In this document: positions 18,201 through 25,583 of the stretch, piece after piece
Layout: each line of letters begins with the position of its first letter
How positions within the stretch are numbered: the stretch's first letter is position 1
Source of the DNA: Pararhizobium sp.
GTDB taxonomy: Bacteria; Pseudomonadota; Alphaproteobacteria; Rhizobiales; Rhizobiaceae
Reading direction: 5' to 3'
DNA length: 64,000 bases
Assembly (NCBI GenBank): GCA_017794825.1
Contig: CP051237.1
Coordinates: forward strand, 1,302,001-1,366,000
The notes under the pieces: model-generated
The model's input: only the letters and a program-made list of their open reading frames with translations
Database searches by the model: none
What the model was told of the DNA's origin: nothing
Program-made: the position numbers and the translations under genes

Positions 18201-19151
18201 TTAATAAATTATTGTTATGACGCCGCCAGCGCGGACGATTTCAAGCCCGAACACCTTTGAGAAGCTGTCGAGCGCCTTTTCAGGGTCAGTCAGGTCAAAT
18301 GAACCGGAAATGCGCCGCGTGCGCCTGCTGCCTGCAAAGAGGTAGGCGTCGCCGGGTATGTGGCGGAATATTTCTTCGATCACGCGAAACAAGGGTTGTC
18401 CATCGAAAACCAGGCGTCCATTGCGCCATGGCGCCGCAAGTTCCGGCGACACGGTTTTGGTCGGGCGAAGGGTTCCGTCGCCGCCGCAGACAACGCGCAT
18501 GCCCGGGCCAACAACAACCTCTTCGTCCACATCGGGGCAGAGAATGCGAACCTGGCTTTCCGTTACCGTCACCTCGGTCAGGTCGCCGATGCGGTTGACG
18601 TTGAACGCGGTCCCCAGAACTTCAATTCTCGTGCCTCCGGCCTTGACCACAAAGGGCCGGGCCGGATCTTTCGCAACCTCGAAATAGGCTTCTCCCTTTA
18701 GGAGCGACACTTCACGCAATCCGCTGTCCTGGTTCTCTGCAAGCGCGCTTTCCGAGTTCATCTGAACAGTCGAGCCATCGGCGAGTTGGATAACAGGCAT
18801 GTCATGGCTATCTGAAACAAAATCAGCCCGGAGCCAAATTGGACCGTCTGCAAGATAGAAACCGCCGATCATGAGTAGGATCGGCAGGAGCAGGCGCGTT
18901 GCTCGTCCGGTTCCCTTTCCGGCGATGACCCGCTTGGCCTGATCCGGGTCACTCGCGAGCGCGTGGCCCGATTCGCTGAACAGTTTTTGCGCCTTGTCGA
19001 ACGCCCTGACATGGGCTGCATTTCTCTGCAGCCAGGTATCGAATTGCCGCCGTTCCGACGCCGTCAGCGGGCCGCCCTCCATGCGCAGGACCCAGTCAAC
19101 CGCATTCTCGTTGATTTGGCGATCCTGTCGCGATTTTTCGCTCGAAGGCAT
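18201..19151 (-). CDS. fecR: FecR family anti-sigma factor / signal transducer
   Basis: The inner-membrane protein that receives the signal from the STN domain of receptor A and controls the FecI-type sigma factor. It is 316 residues: a cytoplasmic helical part with the usual 'AVDWVLRMEGGPLTASERRQF' and 'WLQRNAAHVRAFD', one membrane helix about 86-104 ('LLLPILLMIGGFYLADG'), then the periplasmic FecR domain with 'VIQLADGSTVQMN', 'LLKGEAYFEVAKDPARPF' and a C-terminal secretin/STN-like region ending 'VITIIY'. It lies 55 bases after fecI and upstream of the receptor. Confidence 0.93.
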   Translation of the reverse strand: MPSSEKSRQDRQINENAVDWVLRMEGGPLTASERRQFDTWLQRNAAHVRAFDKAQKLFSESGHALASDPDQAKRVIAGKGTGRATRLLLPILLMIGGFYLADGPIWLRADFVSDSHDMPVIQLADGSTVQMNSESALAENQDSGLREVSLLKGEAYFEVAKDPARPFVVKAGGTRIEVLGTAFNVNRIGDLTEVTVTESQVRILCPDVDEEVVVGPGMRVVCGGDGTLRPTKTVSPELAAPWRNGRLVFDGQPLFRVIEEIFRHIPGDAYLFAGSRRTRRISGSFDLTDPEKALDSFSKVFGLEIVRAGGVITIIY

Positions 19152-19206
19152 AGCTCAACCGTTTCCATTCGCTCTACAATAGACGAATGAAAACGGCAAA
19201 TAAGGC

Positions 19207-19779
19207 TTACTCGCCGTCGAAATCTTCCATTTTTTCCAAACAGTGCAGCATGGCCTTGCGAAGATGACGGTCCACCATACGCCGCTTGATGCCAAGCGCT
19301 TCGGCAATCTCGTCCTTCGACATATCAGCGATGCGATAGGCGATGAACACGTTGCGGCACTGGGTCGGCAACGAGAAGATCGCTTCCCTGAGAGCGGCGA
19401 CGCGCCTGGGCATATCGAGCCTGTTTTCCTCGGAGCGCGTCGGAATCGGGATCGCATGAGCACGTTCGTCGAGCGCGGCAAACAATCGCGACTCGAAGGC
19501 GTTGCGCCGGATCCGGTCGATCCTGAGGTTGACAGCCGCCCGAATAAGAAAGGCGCGAAGGAACGTCTTGCCTTGCAGTCTTTCCGGCTTGCGGGACAAT
19601 TGGACATAAAGGTCATGGACGATTTCGGTTGCCTGTGAGTGTTCAGCGCCCCGTCTGCGCAAGGCGTTGCGAATGTCCTCGTAATGCGCCTCGATTGCGC
19701 GGTCCAGAAGATCGCGTCCACCCGTATCGATCAATACGGCGCCATCATTCACTCGGCAATCGTCGGCTCTCAAGGTCAC
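19207..19779 (-). CDS. fecI: RNA polymerase ECF sigma factor, FecI type
   Basis: A 190-residue extracytoplasmic-function sigma factor expected to direct transcription of receptor A and perhaps its downstream importer. Region 2 is recognisable at about 28-92 ('ATEIVHDLYVQLSRKPERLQG', 'RAAVNLRIDRIRRN'). Region 4 is at about 125-180 ('ALREAIFSLPTQCRNVFIAY' and the helix-turn-helix 'MSKDEIAEALGIKRRMVDRHL'). fecR follows 55 bases downstream. An exact IRO-like box sits 75 bases before its start, suggesting iron repression of the sigma gene itself. Confidence 0.93.
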   Translation of the reverse strand: MTLRADDCRVNDGAVLIDTGGRDLLDRAIEAHYEDIRNALRRRGAEHSQATEIVHDLYVQLSRKPERLQGKTFLRAFLIRAAVNLRIDRIRRNAFESRLFAALDERAHAIPIPTRSEENRLDMPRRVAALREAIFSLPTQCRNVFIAYRIADMSKDEIAEALGIKRRMVDRHLRKAMLHCLEKMEDFDGE

Positions 19780-19853
19780 ACCAGGTCCGAAGGTAAATCG
19801 TTCAACCTTCGAGCATGACTAGCAGACCCGCCGCCGACTTGGCAAATATAAGT

Positions 19854-19868
19854 TGATGACAACTGTCA
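19854..19868. promoter_or_regulatory. IRO-like box (TGA-N9-TCA) upstream of fecI
   Basis: TGATGACAACTGTCA is an exact TGA-N9-TCA match. The flank ATATAAGT before it is shared with the box at 27839-27853, and AT-rich AAATAT...ATATTT arms enclose it symmetrically. It lies 75 bases upstream of the fecI start codon. Confidence 0.6.
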
Positions 19869-19931
19869 TATTTCTTGTGATGGAGGCTTTTTTGGCATCA
19901 AGGAGGCATGGCGCAGTCCCTTCTGGGGTTG

Positions 19932-21890
19932 CTATTGCGAAAGCGCGGCTACCGGGTCGAGACGCGAGGCGTTGCGCGCTGGCAGGTATCCAAACGCAAT
20001 GCCGATCAGGCTGGAGCATATAAAGGCTGCAACGATGGATCCGCCGGAATAAACAAGGCTGAAACCGGTGTCGAACAGGCTGAAGAGCGTTCCGAAAGCC
20101 AGCGATCCTGAAATACCCGCCAGCCCCCCGATAAGACAGACCAGGACCGCCTCGATCAGAAATTGCTGCATGATGTCGGCTCTTCTGGCGCCGACCGCCA
20201 TGCGCACGCCAATCTCGGCGATACGCTCGGAAACCGAAACGAGCATGATGTTCATGACCCCGATGCCTCCGACGATCAATGAAATGATCGCGATGGCCGC
20301 AATGAGAACCGTGAGTGTCTCGGTGGTGCTTGTGATGGTTTCGCGAATGTCGTCCGTGTTGAGAATGAAAAAGTCCTTTGTCCCGTGACGGCGCGTCAGG
20401 AGATCCGTCACCGCCTGTTCCGCCAGCGATGTCGACACGTTGTCGCTGACCCGCACGGTAATGCTGCGCAACGCCGTATCACCCAAAATGCGGGCCTGTA
20501 CGGTCGTGTAGGGAAGATAGAGCGAGAGATTCTGACTGGATCCAAAACCGCCCTGGCGGGTCTGCGCAACGCCCACCACGCGAACGGGGACCTTGCCAAT
20601 GAAAACGACCTGACCGACGGGGCTGCCTGACGTGTCGGAGAACAGGGCGCTGCGTGTGTTCTCATCGATCACGACTTCCTGGGCCATTGTCGCCACGCCG
20701 CCTGCGTCGAAAAAGCGTCCCTCCGACAACGTCAATCCGGACGCCTCGAAATATTGCTCGCCGACGCCAGTGATCTGGGCGCTCGCTTCCTCCGCAACGA
20801 AGCGCACTGTTCCCGTGGCTGAAAGCGTCGGCGTGACGGCCACAGCGTACGGCTGCCTTGCGAGCGCGTCCGCGTCGTCGACCACCAGCGTCGTGATCCG
20901 CCCGGAGCGCGTGTCCCCGAAATCCTGTCCGGCGAAAATTTCCAACGTGTTCGTTCCTAGGTTGGAGATGTTCGCCAGAACGCGCTCCCGCGAACCCTGA
21001 CCCAGCGCGACGACACTGACCACTGAGGCAATGCCGATGATGATGCCGAGCATGGTCAGGAATGTCCGCAGTTTGTGGGCCATCATGGACAGCAGCGCCA
21101 TGCGGAAGGCTTCGCGGAAGCGATCGATCCAGGCGTTGAACGGAGACGCGCCGGAGTGTTTCGCTGTCGTCTTCGCCGGCGAAAGGCCGTCCGTTCTCAT
21201 TTCTTGCTCACGGCTGTCGGAAACAATCTCGCCGTCCCGAATTTCGATGATGCGCTCCGCCCGCCTGGCGACATCCATGTCGTGCGTCACGACGATGACT
21301 GTGCGTCCTTCAGCGTGAAGCTCTTCAAGAATGCGCAACACCTCCTCGCCACTGCGGGAATCCAGGGCGCCGGTTGGTTCGTCGGCCAGTATGACGCGCG
21401 CATCGTTCATCAGCGCTCGGGCGATCGAAACACGTTGCTGTTGTCCGCCTGACAGTTGCCCGGGCCGATGATCGCCTCGGTCGGACATGCCGAGACGCGC
21501 CAGCAATGTCTTCGCCCGTTGCCGACGGCTGCCCGCGTCATCTCCCGCATAAACAGCCGGGACCTCCACATTTCCAAGCGCGGAAAGTTCTGCAAGCAGA
21601 TGATACCGCTGGAAGATAAAACCGAAATGTTCGCGGCGCAGCGCAGCGAGTTCATCAGCTTCCAGGTCTTCCGTAGCCCGTCCCGAAATGCGATATGAGC
21701 CGCTTGTCGGCCGATCGAGGCACCCCAGGATATTCATCAGTGTCGATTTACCGGATCCTGAAGAACCGATGATCGCCACGAATTCTCCGGCCCTGATCGT
21801 CAGATCGACGCCCTTCAGCACGGCTATCGCGCCTTCGCCGGATGGGTATTCGCGCCTGACCTTGCCGAGTTGGATGAGAGGTTCCGTCAC
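19932..21890 (-). CDS. macB: MacB-type ABC exporter, fused ATP-binding and permease protein
   Basis: The inner-membrane motor of a tripartite exporter of the MacAB kind, which drives periplasmic substrates outward through an outer-membrane channel. The GTG at 21890, 4 bases after the adaptor stop, gives 652 residues, the normal MacB size; the frame is open to 21977 but that part overlaps the adaptor. The ATPase (1-225) has Walker A 'GSSGSGKST' (42-50), 'LSGGQQQRVSIARAL' and 'VILADEPTGALD'. Then come a first helix near 282, a large periplasmic domain and three C-terminal helices with 'GGIGVMNIMLVSVSERIAEIG'. No outer-membrane channel gene is in the window. Confidence 0.93.
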   Translation of the reverse strand: MTEPLIQLGKVRREYPSGEGAIAVLKGVDLTIRAGEFVAIIGSSGSGKSTLMNILGCLDRPTSGSYRISGRATEDLEADELAALRREHFGFIFQRYHLLAELSALGNVEVPAVYAGDDAGSRRQRAKTLLARLGMSDRGDHRPGQLSGGQQQRVSIARALMNDARVILADEPTGALDSRSGEEVLRILEELHAEGRTVIVVTHDMDVARRAERIIEIRDGEIVSDSREQEMRTDGLSPAKTTAKHSGASPFNAWIDRFREAFRMALLSMMAHKLRTFLTMLGIIIGIASVVSVVALGQGSRERVLANISNLGTNTLEIFAGQDFGDTRSGRITTLVVDDADALARQPYAVAVTPTLSATGTVRFVAEEASAQITGVGEQYFEASGLTLSEGRFFDAGGVATMAQEVVIDENTRSALFSDTSGSPVGQVVFIGKVPVRVVGVAQTRQGGFGSSQNLSLYLPYTTVQARILGDTALRSITVRVSDNVSTSLAEQAVTDLLTRRHGTKDFFILNTDDIRETITSTTETLTVLIAAIAIISLIVGGIGVMNIMLVSVSERIAEIGVRMAVGARRADIMQQFLIEAVLVCLIGGLAGISGSLAFGTLFSLFDTGFSLVYSGGSIVAAFICSSLIGIAFGYLPARNASRLDPVAALSQ

Positions 21891-21894
21891 TGGT

Positions 21895-23157
21895 TCATAA
21901 CCCCATTGGCGGGCGTGGCATGTTCGACATCGACGGTCCTGCCGCGGCTGTTCCCGTGACGACTTTCTCGCCTTCATTCAGACCTTCGAGGATTTCGGCA
22001 GTCACCTTGTCGTTCAACCCGATCACCACCTTGCGCTCGGTGATCGCGCCGTCCGGCTCCAGAACACTGACCGTGTAGGAACCGTTTTCCGATTGCTTCG
22101 AAAGCGCGCTCGAAGGCAAAGTCAGCACGTCTTCAGCCCGACCCAGCACGATATGGACCTCCGCCGTCATGTACGTCCGGAAATGGCCTTCGGGATTGGG
22201 AACGTTGAAAATGCCGTTGAAATAGATTGCTTCATCGCTTGAGCTCGCGCTGCTGCTGCTTCCGCTGGAGCTGTTCGCGGTAACGCTGCTGTCGCTGGTG
22301 ATCGCATCCGGCGCCGGTTCGATTGACTGGAGAGTCGCTTCATGCCGCTCCGACGGTTCGCCGAGGATCGTAAACCACAGAGGCTGGCCCGGCCTTACTT
22401 TGACGATATCCGCCTCGGAGATTTCTGTCCTCACAGTCATCGTTTCGAGTTGACCGAGAATTACGATCGTCGGCGCGGATTGCACGGCATTGACCGTCTG
22501 GCCTTCCTGATTGACGACAGCCAGAACCGTGCCGTCCGATGGCGCGGTGATTTTGGTATATCCAAGATTCACCCTTGCCGTTTCTACAGCGACTTCGCCC
22601 TGAATGATCTGTGCGTCAAGCGCGTCTATCTGCGCCTGCGTCACATTGAGATCGGCAAGCGCGCTGTCGTACTCAGCCTGCGATACGGCGCCTTTTGAAA
22701 CCAGCTCCTTCTGGCGCTCAAGACTTTGACGGTTGAGGGTTAGCGTCGCCTGCTTTTCCTGCTTCTGCGCCTTGTGGTAGGCAAGCGCGGCCTCGGAAGT
22801 GCGCAAGGTGTTTTGCTGGGTCACCGAATCTATTTCGGCGATCAGATCGCCTTCCGTCACAGTGTCGCCAAGCGAAACCTTGAGCGCTGTGATCCGTCCA
22901 GAGACCTGCGCCCCGACCGCTACGAGCCGCGACGGCTTCAGGGTTCCCGTTGCGAGCACGGTTTCCTCGACATCGCCGCGCGTTACAGTCGCCGTCAACA
23001 TGTCCGGCGCGGCGGCTGGTCCCGCTGGGAACCAAAGCACATATGCCCCGGCGATCAGAACAATTAGACCCGCGGCGAGGAAGATCCGCCGAAGACCTGG
23101 CCTTTTTGCGGGCGCCGCTTCCTCCAGAGAATACTGCCAGGCGGGATTGATGTTCAT
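21895..23157 (-). CDS. macA: MacA-like periplasmic adaptor (HlyD/RND family)
   Basis: The adaptor linking the MacB pump to an outer-membrane channel. I chose the ATG at 23157 because AGGAAA precedes it; starts at 23172 and 23208 are in frame. The 420-residue product has an N-terminal membrane anchor about 25-48, a lipoyl/barrel-sandwich part ('GTLKPSRLVAVGAQVSGRI'), a coiled-coil hairpin of about 80 residues ('SEAALAYHKAQKQEKQATL' onward), the second lipoyl half 'NLGYTKITAPSDGTVLAVV' and beta-barrel and membrane-proximal domains. A serine-rich insertion (about 290-310) lies in the barrel domain. It is first in a two-gene operon with macB. Confidence 0.9.
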   Translation of the reverse strand: MNINPAWQYSLEEAAPAKRPGLRRIFLAAGLIVLIAGAYVLWFPAGPAAAPDMLTATVTRGDVEETVLATGTLKPSRLVAVGAQVSGRITALKVSLGDTVTEGDLIAEIDSVTQQNTLRTSEAALAYHKAQKQEKQATLTLNRQSLERQKELVSKGAVSQAEYDSALADLNVTQAQIDALDAQIIQGEVAVETARVNLGYTKITAPSDGTVLAVVNQEGQTVNAVQSAPTIVILGQLETMTVRTEISEADIVKVRPGQPLWFTILGEPSERHEATLQSIEPAPDAITSDSSVTANSSSGSSSSASSSDEAIYFNGIFNVPNPEGHFRTYMTAEVHIVLGRAEDVLTLPSSALSKQSENGSYTVSVLEPDGAITERKVVIGLNDKVTAEILEGLNEGEKVVTGTAAAGPSMSNMPRPPMGL

Positions 23158-23301
23158 TTTCCTATCCGACATTCTCGATGTTTCGGAACGCCTTGATTTC
23201 CGTATCAACAGTCGATGCGACGCCAGACGCGATCGGCGAGACCATCGTGGCGCGCAACGAACCGTTCGTCCCGGATTGCTGTCCGCATTGCCAAGTCACA
23301 A

Positions 23302-23341
23302 CCGGAGGCGCAGCCTACGAGATACAAAACTGCGCCTCCGG
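23302..23341. repeat. Perfect 12-bp inverted repeat upstream of macA
   Basis: CCGGAGGCGCAG (23302-23313) is an exact reverse complement of CTGCGCCTCCGG (23330-23341), with a 16-base loop. No T-run follows on either strand, so an operator or RNA structure in the macA leader is as likely as a terminator. Confidence 0.6.
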
Positions 23342-23471
23342 CAATCAGCCCGAAGGCTGCATCATCCGCCAGCCGTGGGGGCGTTCGCTGGAAGACGATT
23401 TGGGTGTCGATACATTTAGGGGAAACCGGTGTCAGAGATTGGGCGCCGGATTTCCGAACATCTCCAGGCGA

Positions 23472-23532
23472 GGGAATTTTGTAACCGAATGTTTCCGGCG
23501 CGCCCTTGGCAACATTTTGTTGTAAAATTCCC
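23472..23532. promoter_or_regulatory. Inverted repeat before the response regulator, possible operator
   Basis: GGGAATTTTGTAAC (23472-23485) and GTTGTAAAATTCCC (23519-23532) form a 14-bp inverted repeat with two mismatches, centred about 85 bases before the response regulator start. OmpR-family regulators often bind such AT-centred repeats, so self-regulation by the adjacent regulator is a reasonable guess. Confidence 0.4.
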
Positions 23533-23587
23533 GAACCACGATTTGACGCTGATCCTGTTCTGCGGCATCGCCTCGGTGGACAAGATT

Positions 23588-24313
23588 ATGAAGAGCAAAG
23601 ATCACATACTGATCGTCGACGACGATCCCGAAATCCGCAAACTGCTTGCGCGTTATCTCGGCGAGCAGGGATTTCGCGTGTCCGTCGCAGCAGATAAAAG
23701 TCAATGTGAAAAGCTCACACCCGACAGCCTCCCGGACCTCATCGTACTCGACGTCATGCTGCCGGACGGATCCGGGCTGGAAATCTGTCGGGATCTCTCC
23801 AGCCGGCGAGCGTCAATTCCCATAATCCTGCTTACGGCCCTGAAGGAAGATGTCGACAGGATTATCGGTCTTGAACTTGGCGCGGACGACTATCTCGGCA
23901 AGCCCTTCAATCCACGTGAACTCGTCGCGCGCATCAAGGCCGTGCTGCGCCGGTCTCAGAAAGAGGCTGCGCCGGAGCCGGAATCGCGTGTCTACCGTTT
24001 CGCCAATTTTGAAGCCAATCCCGAACTTCGCCGGGTTTTGTGTTCCGACGGCGCGGAAGTGGACTTGACCGGCGCGGAATTCGATCTGTTGAAAGTGTTT
24101 CTGGACAGACCGGGACGCCTGCTTTCCAGAGATCAACTCCTCGATCTCACCCAGAGCCGCGACCGTGATCCGATGGATCGATCGATCGACGTCCTGATGA
24201 GCCGCGTGCGACGCAAACTCGGCGAGCACGAAGCCAGTTCGATATTCAAGACAGTGCGAAACGGCGGATACCAGATGACGGTGCCGGTGCATACCCGGGT
24301 CGAGAGCCGATGA
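23588..24313 (+). CDS. Two-component response regulator, OmpR family
   Basis: A DNA-binding response regulator, 241 residues from the ATG at 23588. The frame is open from 23429, but the receiver domain begins immediately after this ATG ('MKSKDHILIVDDDPEIRKLL'). The receiver has the acidic pair D11/D12, phospho-acceptor D55 in 'IVLDVMLPDGSG', T82-region 'ILLTAL' and the conserved Lys in 'YLGKPFNPREL'. A winged-helix effector domain follows ('LTGAEFDLLKVFLDRPGRLLS', 'VLMSRVRRKLGE'). Its stop overlaps the kinase gene by 4 bases. It is divergent from macAB, suggesting control of that exporter. Confidence 0.95.
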   Translation: MKSKDHILIVDDDPEIRKLLARYLGEQGFRVSVAADKSQCEKLTPDSLPDLIVLDVMLPDGSGLEICRDLSSRRASIPIILLTALKEDVDRIIGLELGADDYLGKPFNPRELVARIKAVLRRSQKEAAPEPESRVYRFANFEANPELRRVLCSDGAEVDLTGAEFDLLKVFLDRPGRLLSRDQLLDLTQSRDRDPMDRSIDVLMSRVRRKLGEHEASSIFKTVRNGGYQMTVPVHTRVESR

Positions 24314-25569
24314 AGTCGTTGCGCAACCGCATTGCCGCACTGCTGATCCTGGCCATCGTTTCCGTTGTCGGACTTGCAACCTTGGCGGCGACACAGGCAT
24401 TGCACCCTCCTTTGCAAGAAGCAACGATGGATCCGACGGCGAAGCAATTTCAGCTTTTGATCGCGCTAGTGGACAATGATCGCGACGCCGCCGTGACCAA
24501 AGGCGTTATTCTCACGAACCAGCCTGCTTCAGGCCTGGAGGACGAATGGCTTTCGCACTATCTGATGTCATCCCTTTCGAGAACCGGCGCGGCGCGACAG
24601 GCAATCGTAACCAAATCTCCGGATTCGCCTGCTCTTACGGCGTCGGTGAATCTGGGCGGAACCGACTGGATGATCATGGAAATGCCGGATTTGCGCCCGC
24701 CGGCCGATGGCTGGAAGGTGTTCGCGGGCTGGGTGGTTCTCATCGTCATCGGCAGCGCCGCGATATCCATCTACGCAGCGGCCAAGATCACCGGGCCTCT
24801 GGGCCTCATCGAAGAAGCCGTCGGCCGCATTGGCGAGGATGGCGTGCTTCCGCCTATCCCCGAGACCGGCTCCAACGAGTTGCGCACCACGGCAAGAGCG
24901 CTCAATCGTCTTTCCTCCCGTCTCAAATCGGCAATGGAGAGCCGCATGAGACTGGTCGCCGCCGCCGGCCACGATCTGCGAACGCCCATGACGCGCATGC
25001 GGCTGAGGGCTGAATTCGTGACCGATGAGGAAGAACGTGGAAAATGGTTCGCCGACCTTGAAGAACTGGATTCCATCGCAGACAGCGCGATCCGCCTCGT
25101 CAGAGAAGAGGCGAGCCAGGATCCTGCTGAATCCGCGTCACTCGACGCCTTGCTCCGGGAGATCGTCGAGGAACTGAACCAGCTCAACCTCGATGTGACC
25201 GCCACGGAACTAAAGCCAGTGCGCGTGCCTGCAGGACCGGTTGCTCTGAAACGGGCGCTCCGCAATCTCGTCATCAATGCAGCGACGCATGGCAAGGGAG
25301 CAAATATCTCGCTCGCAAGAAAGGATGACAAAGCCGTCGTGACGATTACCGATGAAGGCCCGGGGATTCCAGAGGAACAGCTGGCCCAGGTCTTCGAACC
25401 GTTCTTCCGCGTCGATCCGGCAAGACGCAAGACAGTTCCGGGCGCAGGTCTTGGACTGGCGATAGCCAAGGAAATCGTCGAGCGATTTGGCGGCCGGATC
25501 AGCATCGCCAACCGGACGCCGATCGGTCTTGTCCAGACCGTGCGACTACCCCTGGTTTCGGCGAGTTAG
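24310..25569 (+). CDS. Sensor histidine kinase
   Basis: The membrane sensor partner of the preceding regulator, 419 residues. Two membrane helices (about 8-30 and 138-158) enclose a short periplasmic domain of about 105 residues. A HAMP segment about 158-208 follows, then the dimerisation helix with H221 in 'AAAGHDLRTPMTRMRLRAEF', and a HATPase domain with the N box 'RNLVINAATHG', 'ITDEGPGIPEEQ' and 'GAGLGLAIAKEIVERFGG'. The layout is EnvZ-like. The periplasmic domain shows no motif that reveals the signal. It ends 14 bases from the convergent TonB receptor gene. Confidence 0.94.
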   Translation: MKSLRNRIAALLILAIVSVVGLATLAATQALHPPLQEATMDPTAKQFQLLIALVDNDRDAAVTKGVILTNQPASGLEDEWLSHYLMSSLSRTGAARQAIVTKSPDSPALTASVNLGGTDWMIMEMPDLRPPADGWKVFAGWVVLIVIGSAAISIYAAAKITGPLGLIEEAVGRIGEDGVLPPIPETGSNELRTTARALNRLSSRLKSAMESRMRLVAAAGHDLRTPMTRMRLRAEFVTDEEERGKWFADLEELDSIADSAIRLVREEASQDPAESASLDALLREIVEELNQLNLDVTATELKPVRVPAGPVALKRALRNLVINAATHGKGANISLARKDDKAVVTITDEGPGIPEEQLAQVFEPFFRVDPARRKTVPGAGLGLAIAKEIVERFGGRISIANRTPIGLVQTVRLPLVSAS

Positions 25570-25583
25570 CCAACAGGTAGAGT

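Larger units (their letters stand above)
23158..23587. other. 430-base divergent intergenic region between macA and the response regulator
   Basis: No convincing gene is seen. The region carries two inverted repeats (23302-23341 and 23472-23532) and should hold the promoters of both the exporter operon and the two-component operon. A 115-codon open frame (23178-23525, plus strand) has no ribosome site and no recognisable family, and I reject it as a gene. Confidence 0.6.

Noticed and set aside
23178..23525. 115-codon plus-strand frame in the macA/regulator gap with several cysteines
   Set aside because: No ribosome site, no family resemblance, and it overlaps inverted repeats and the expected promoters. 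The Cys-rich look comes from a few TGC/TGT codons.
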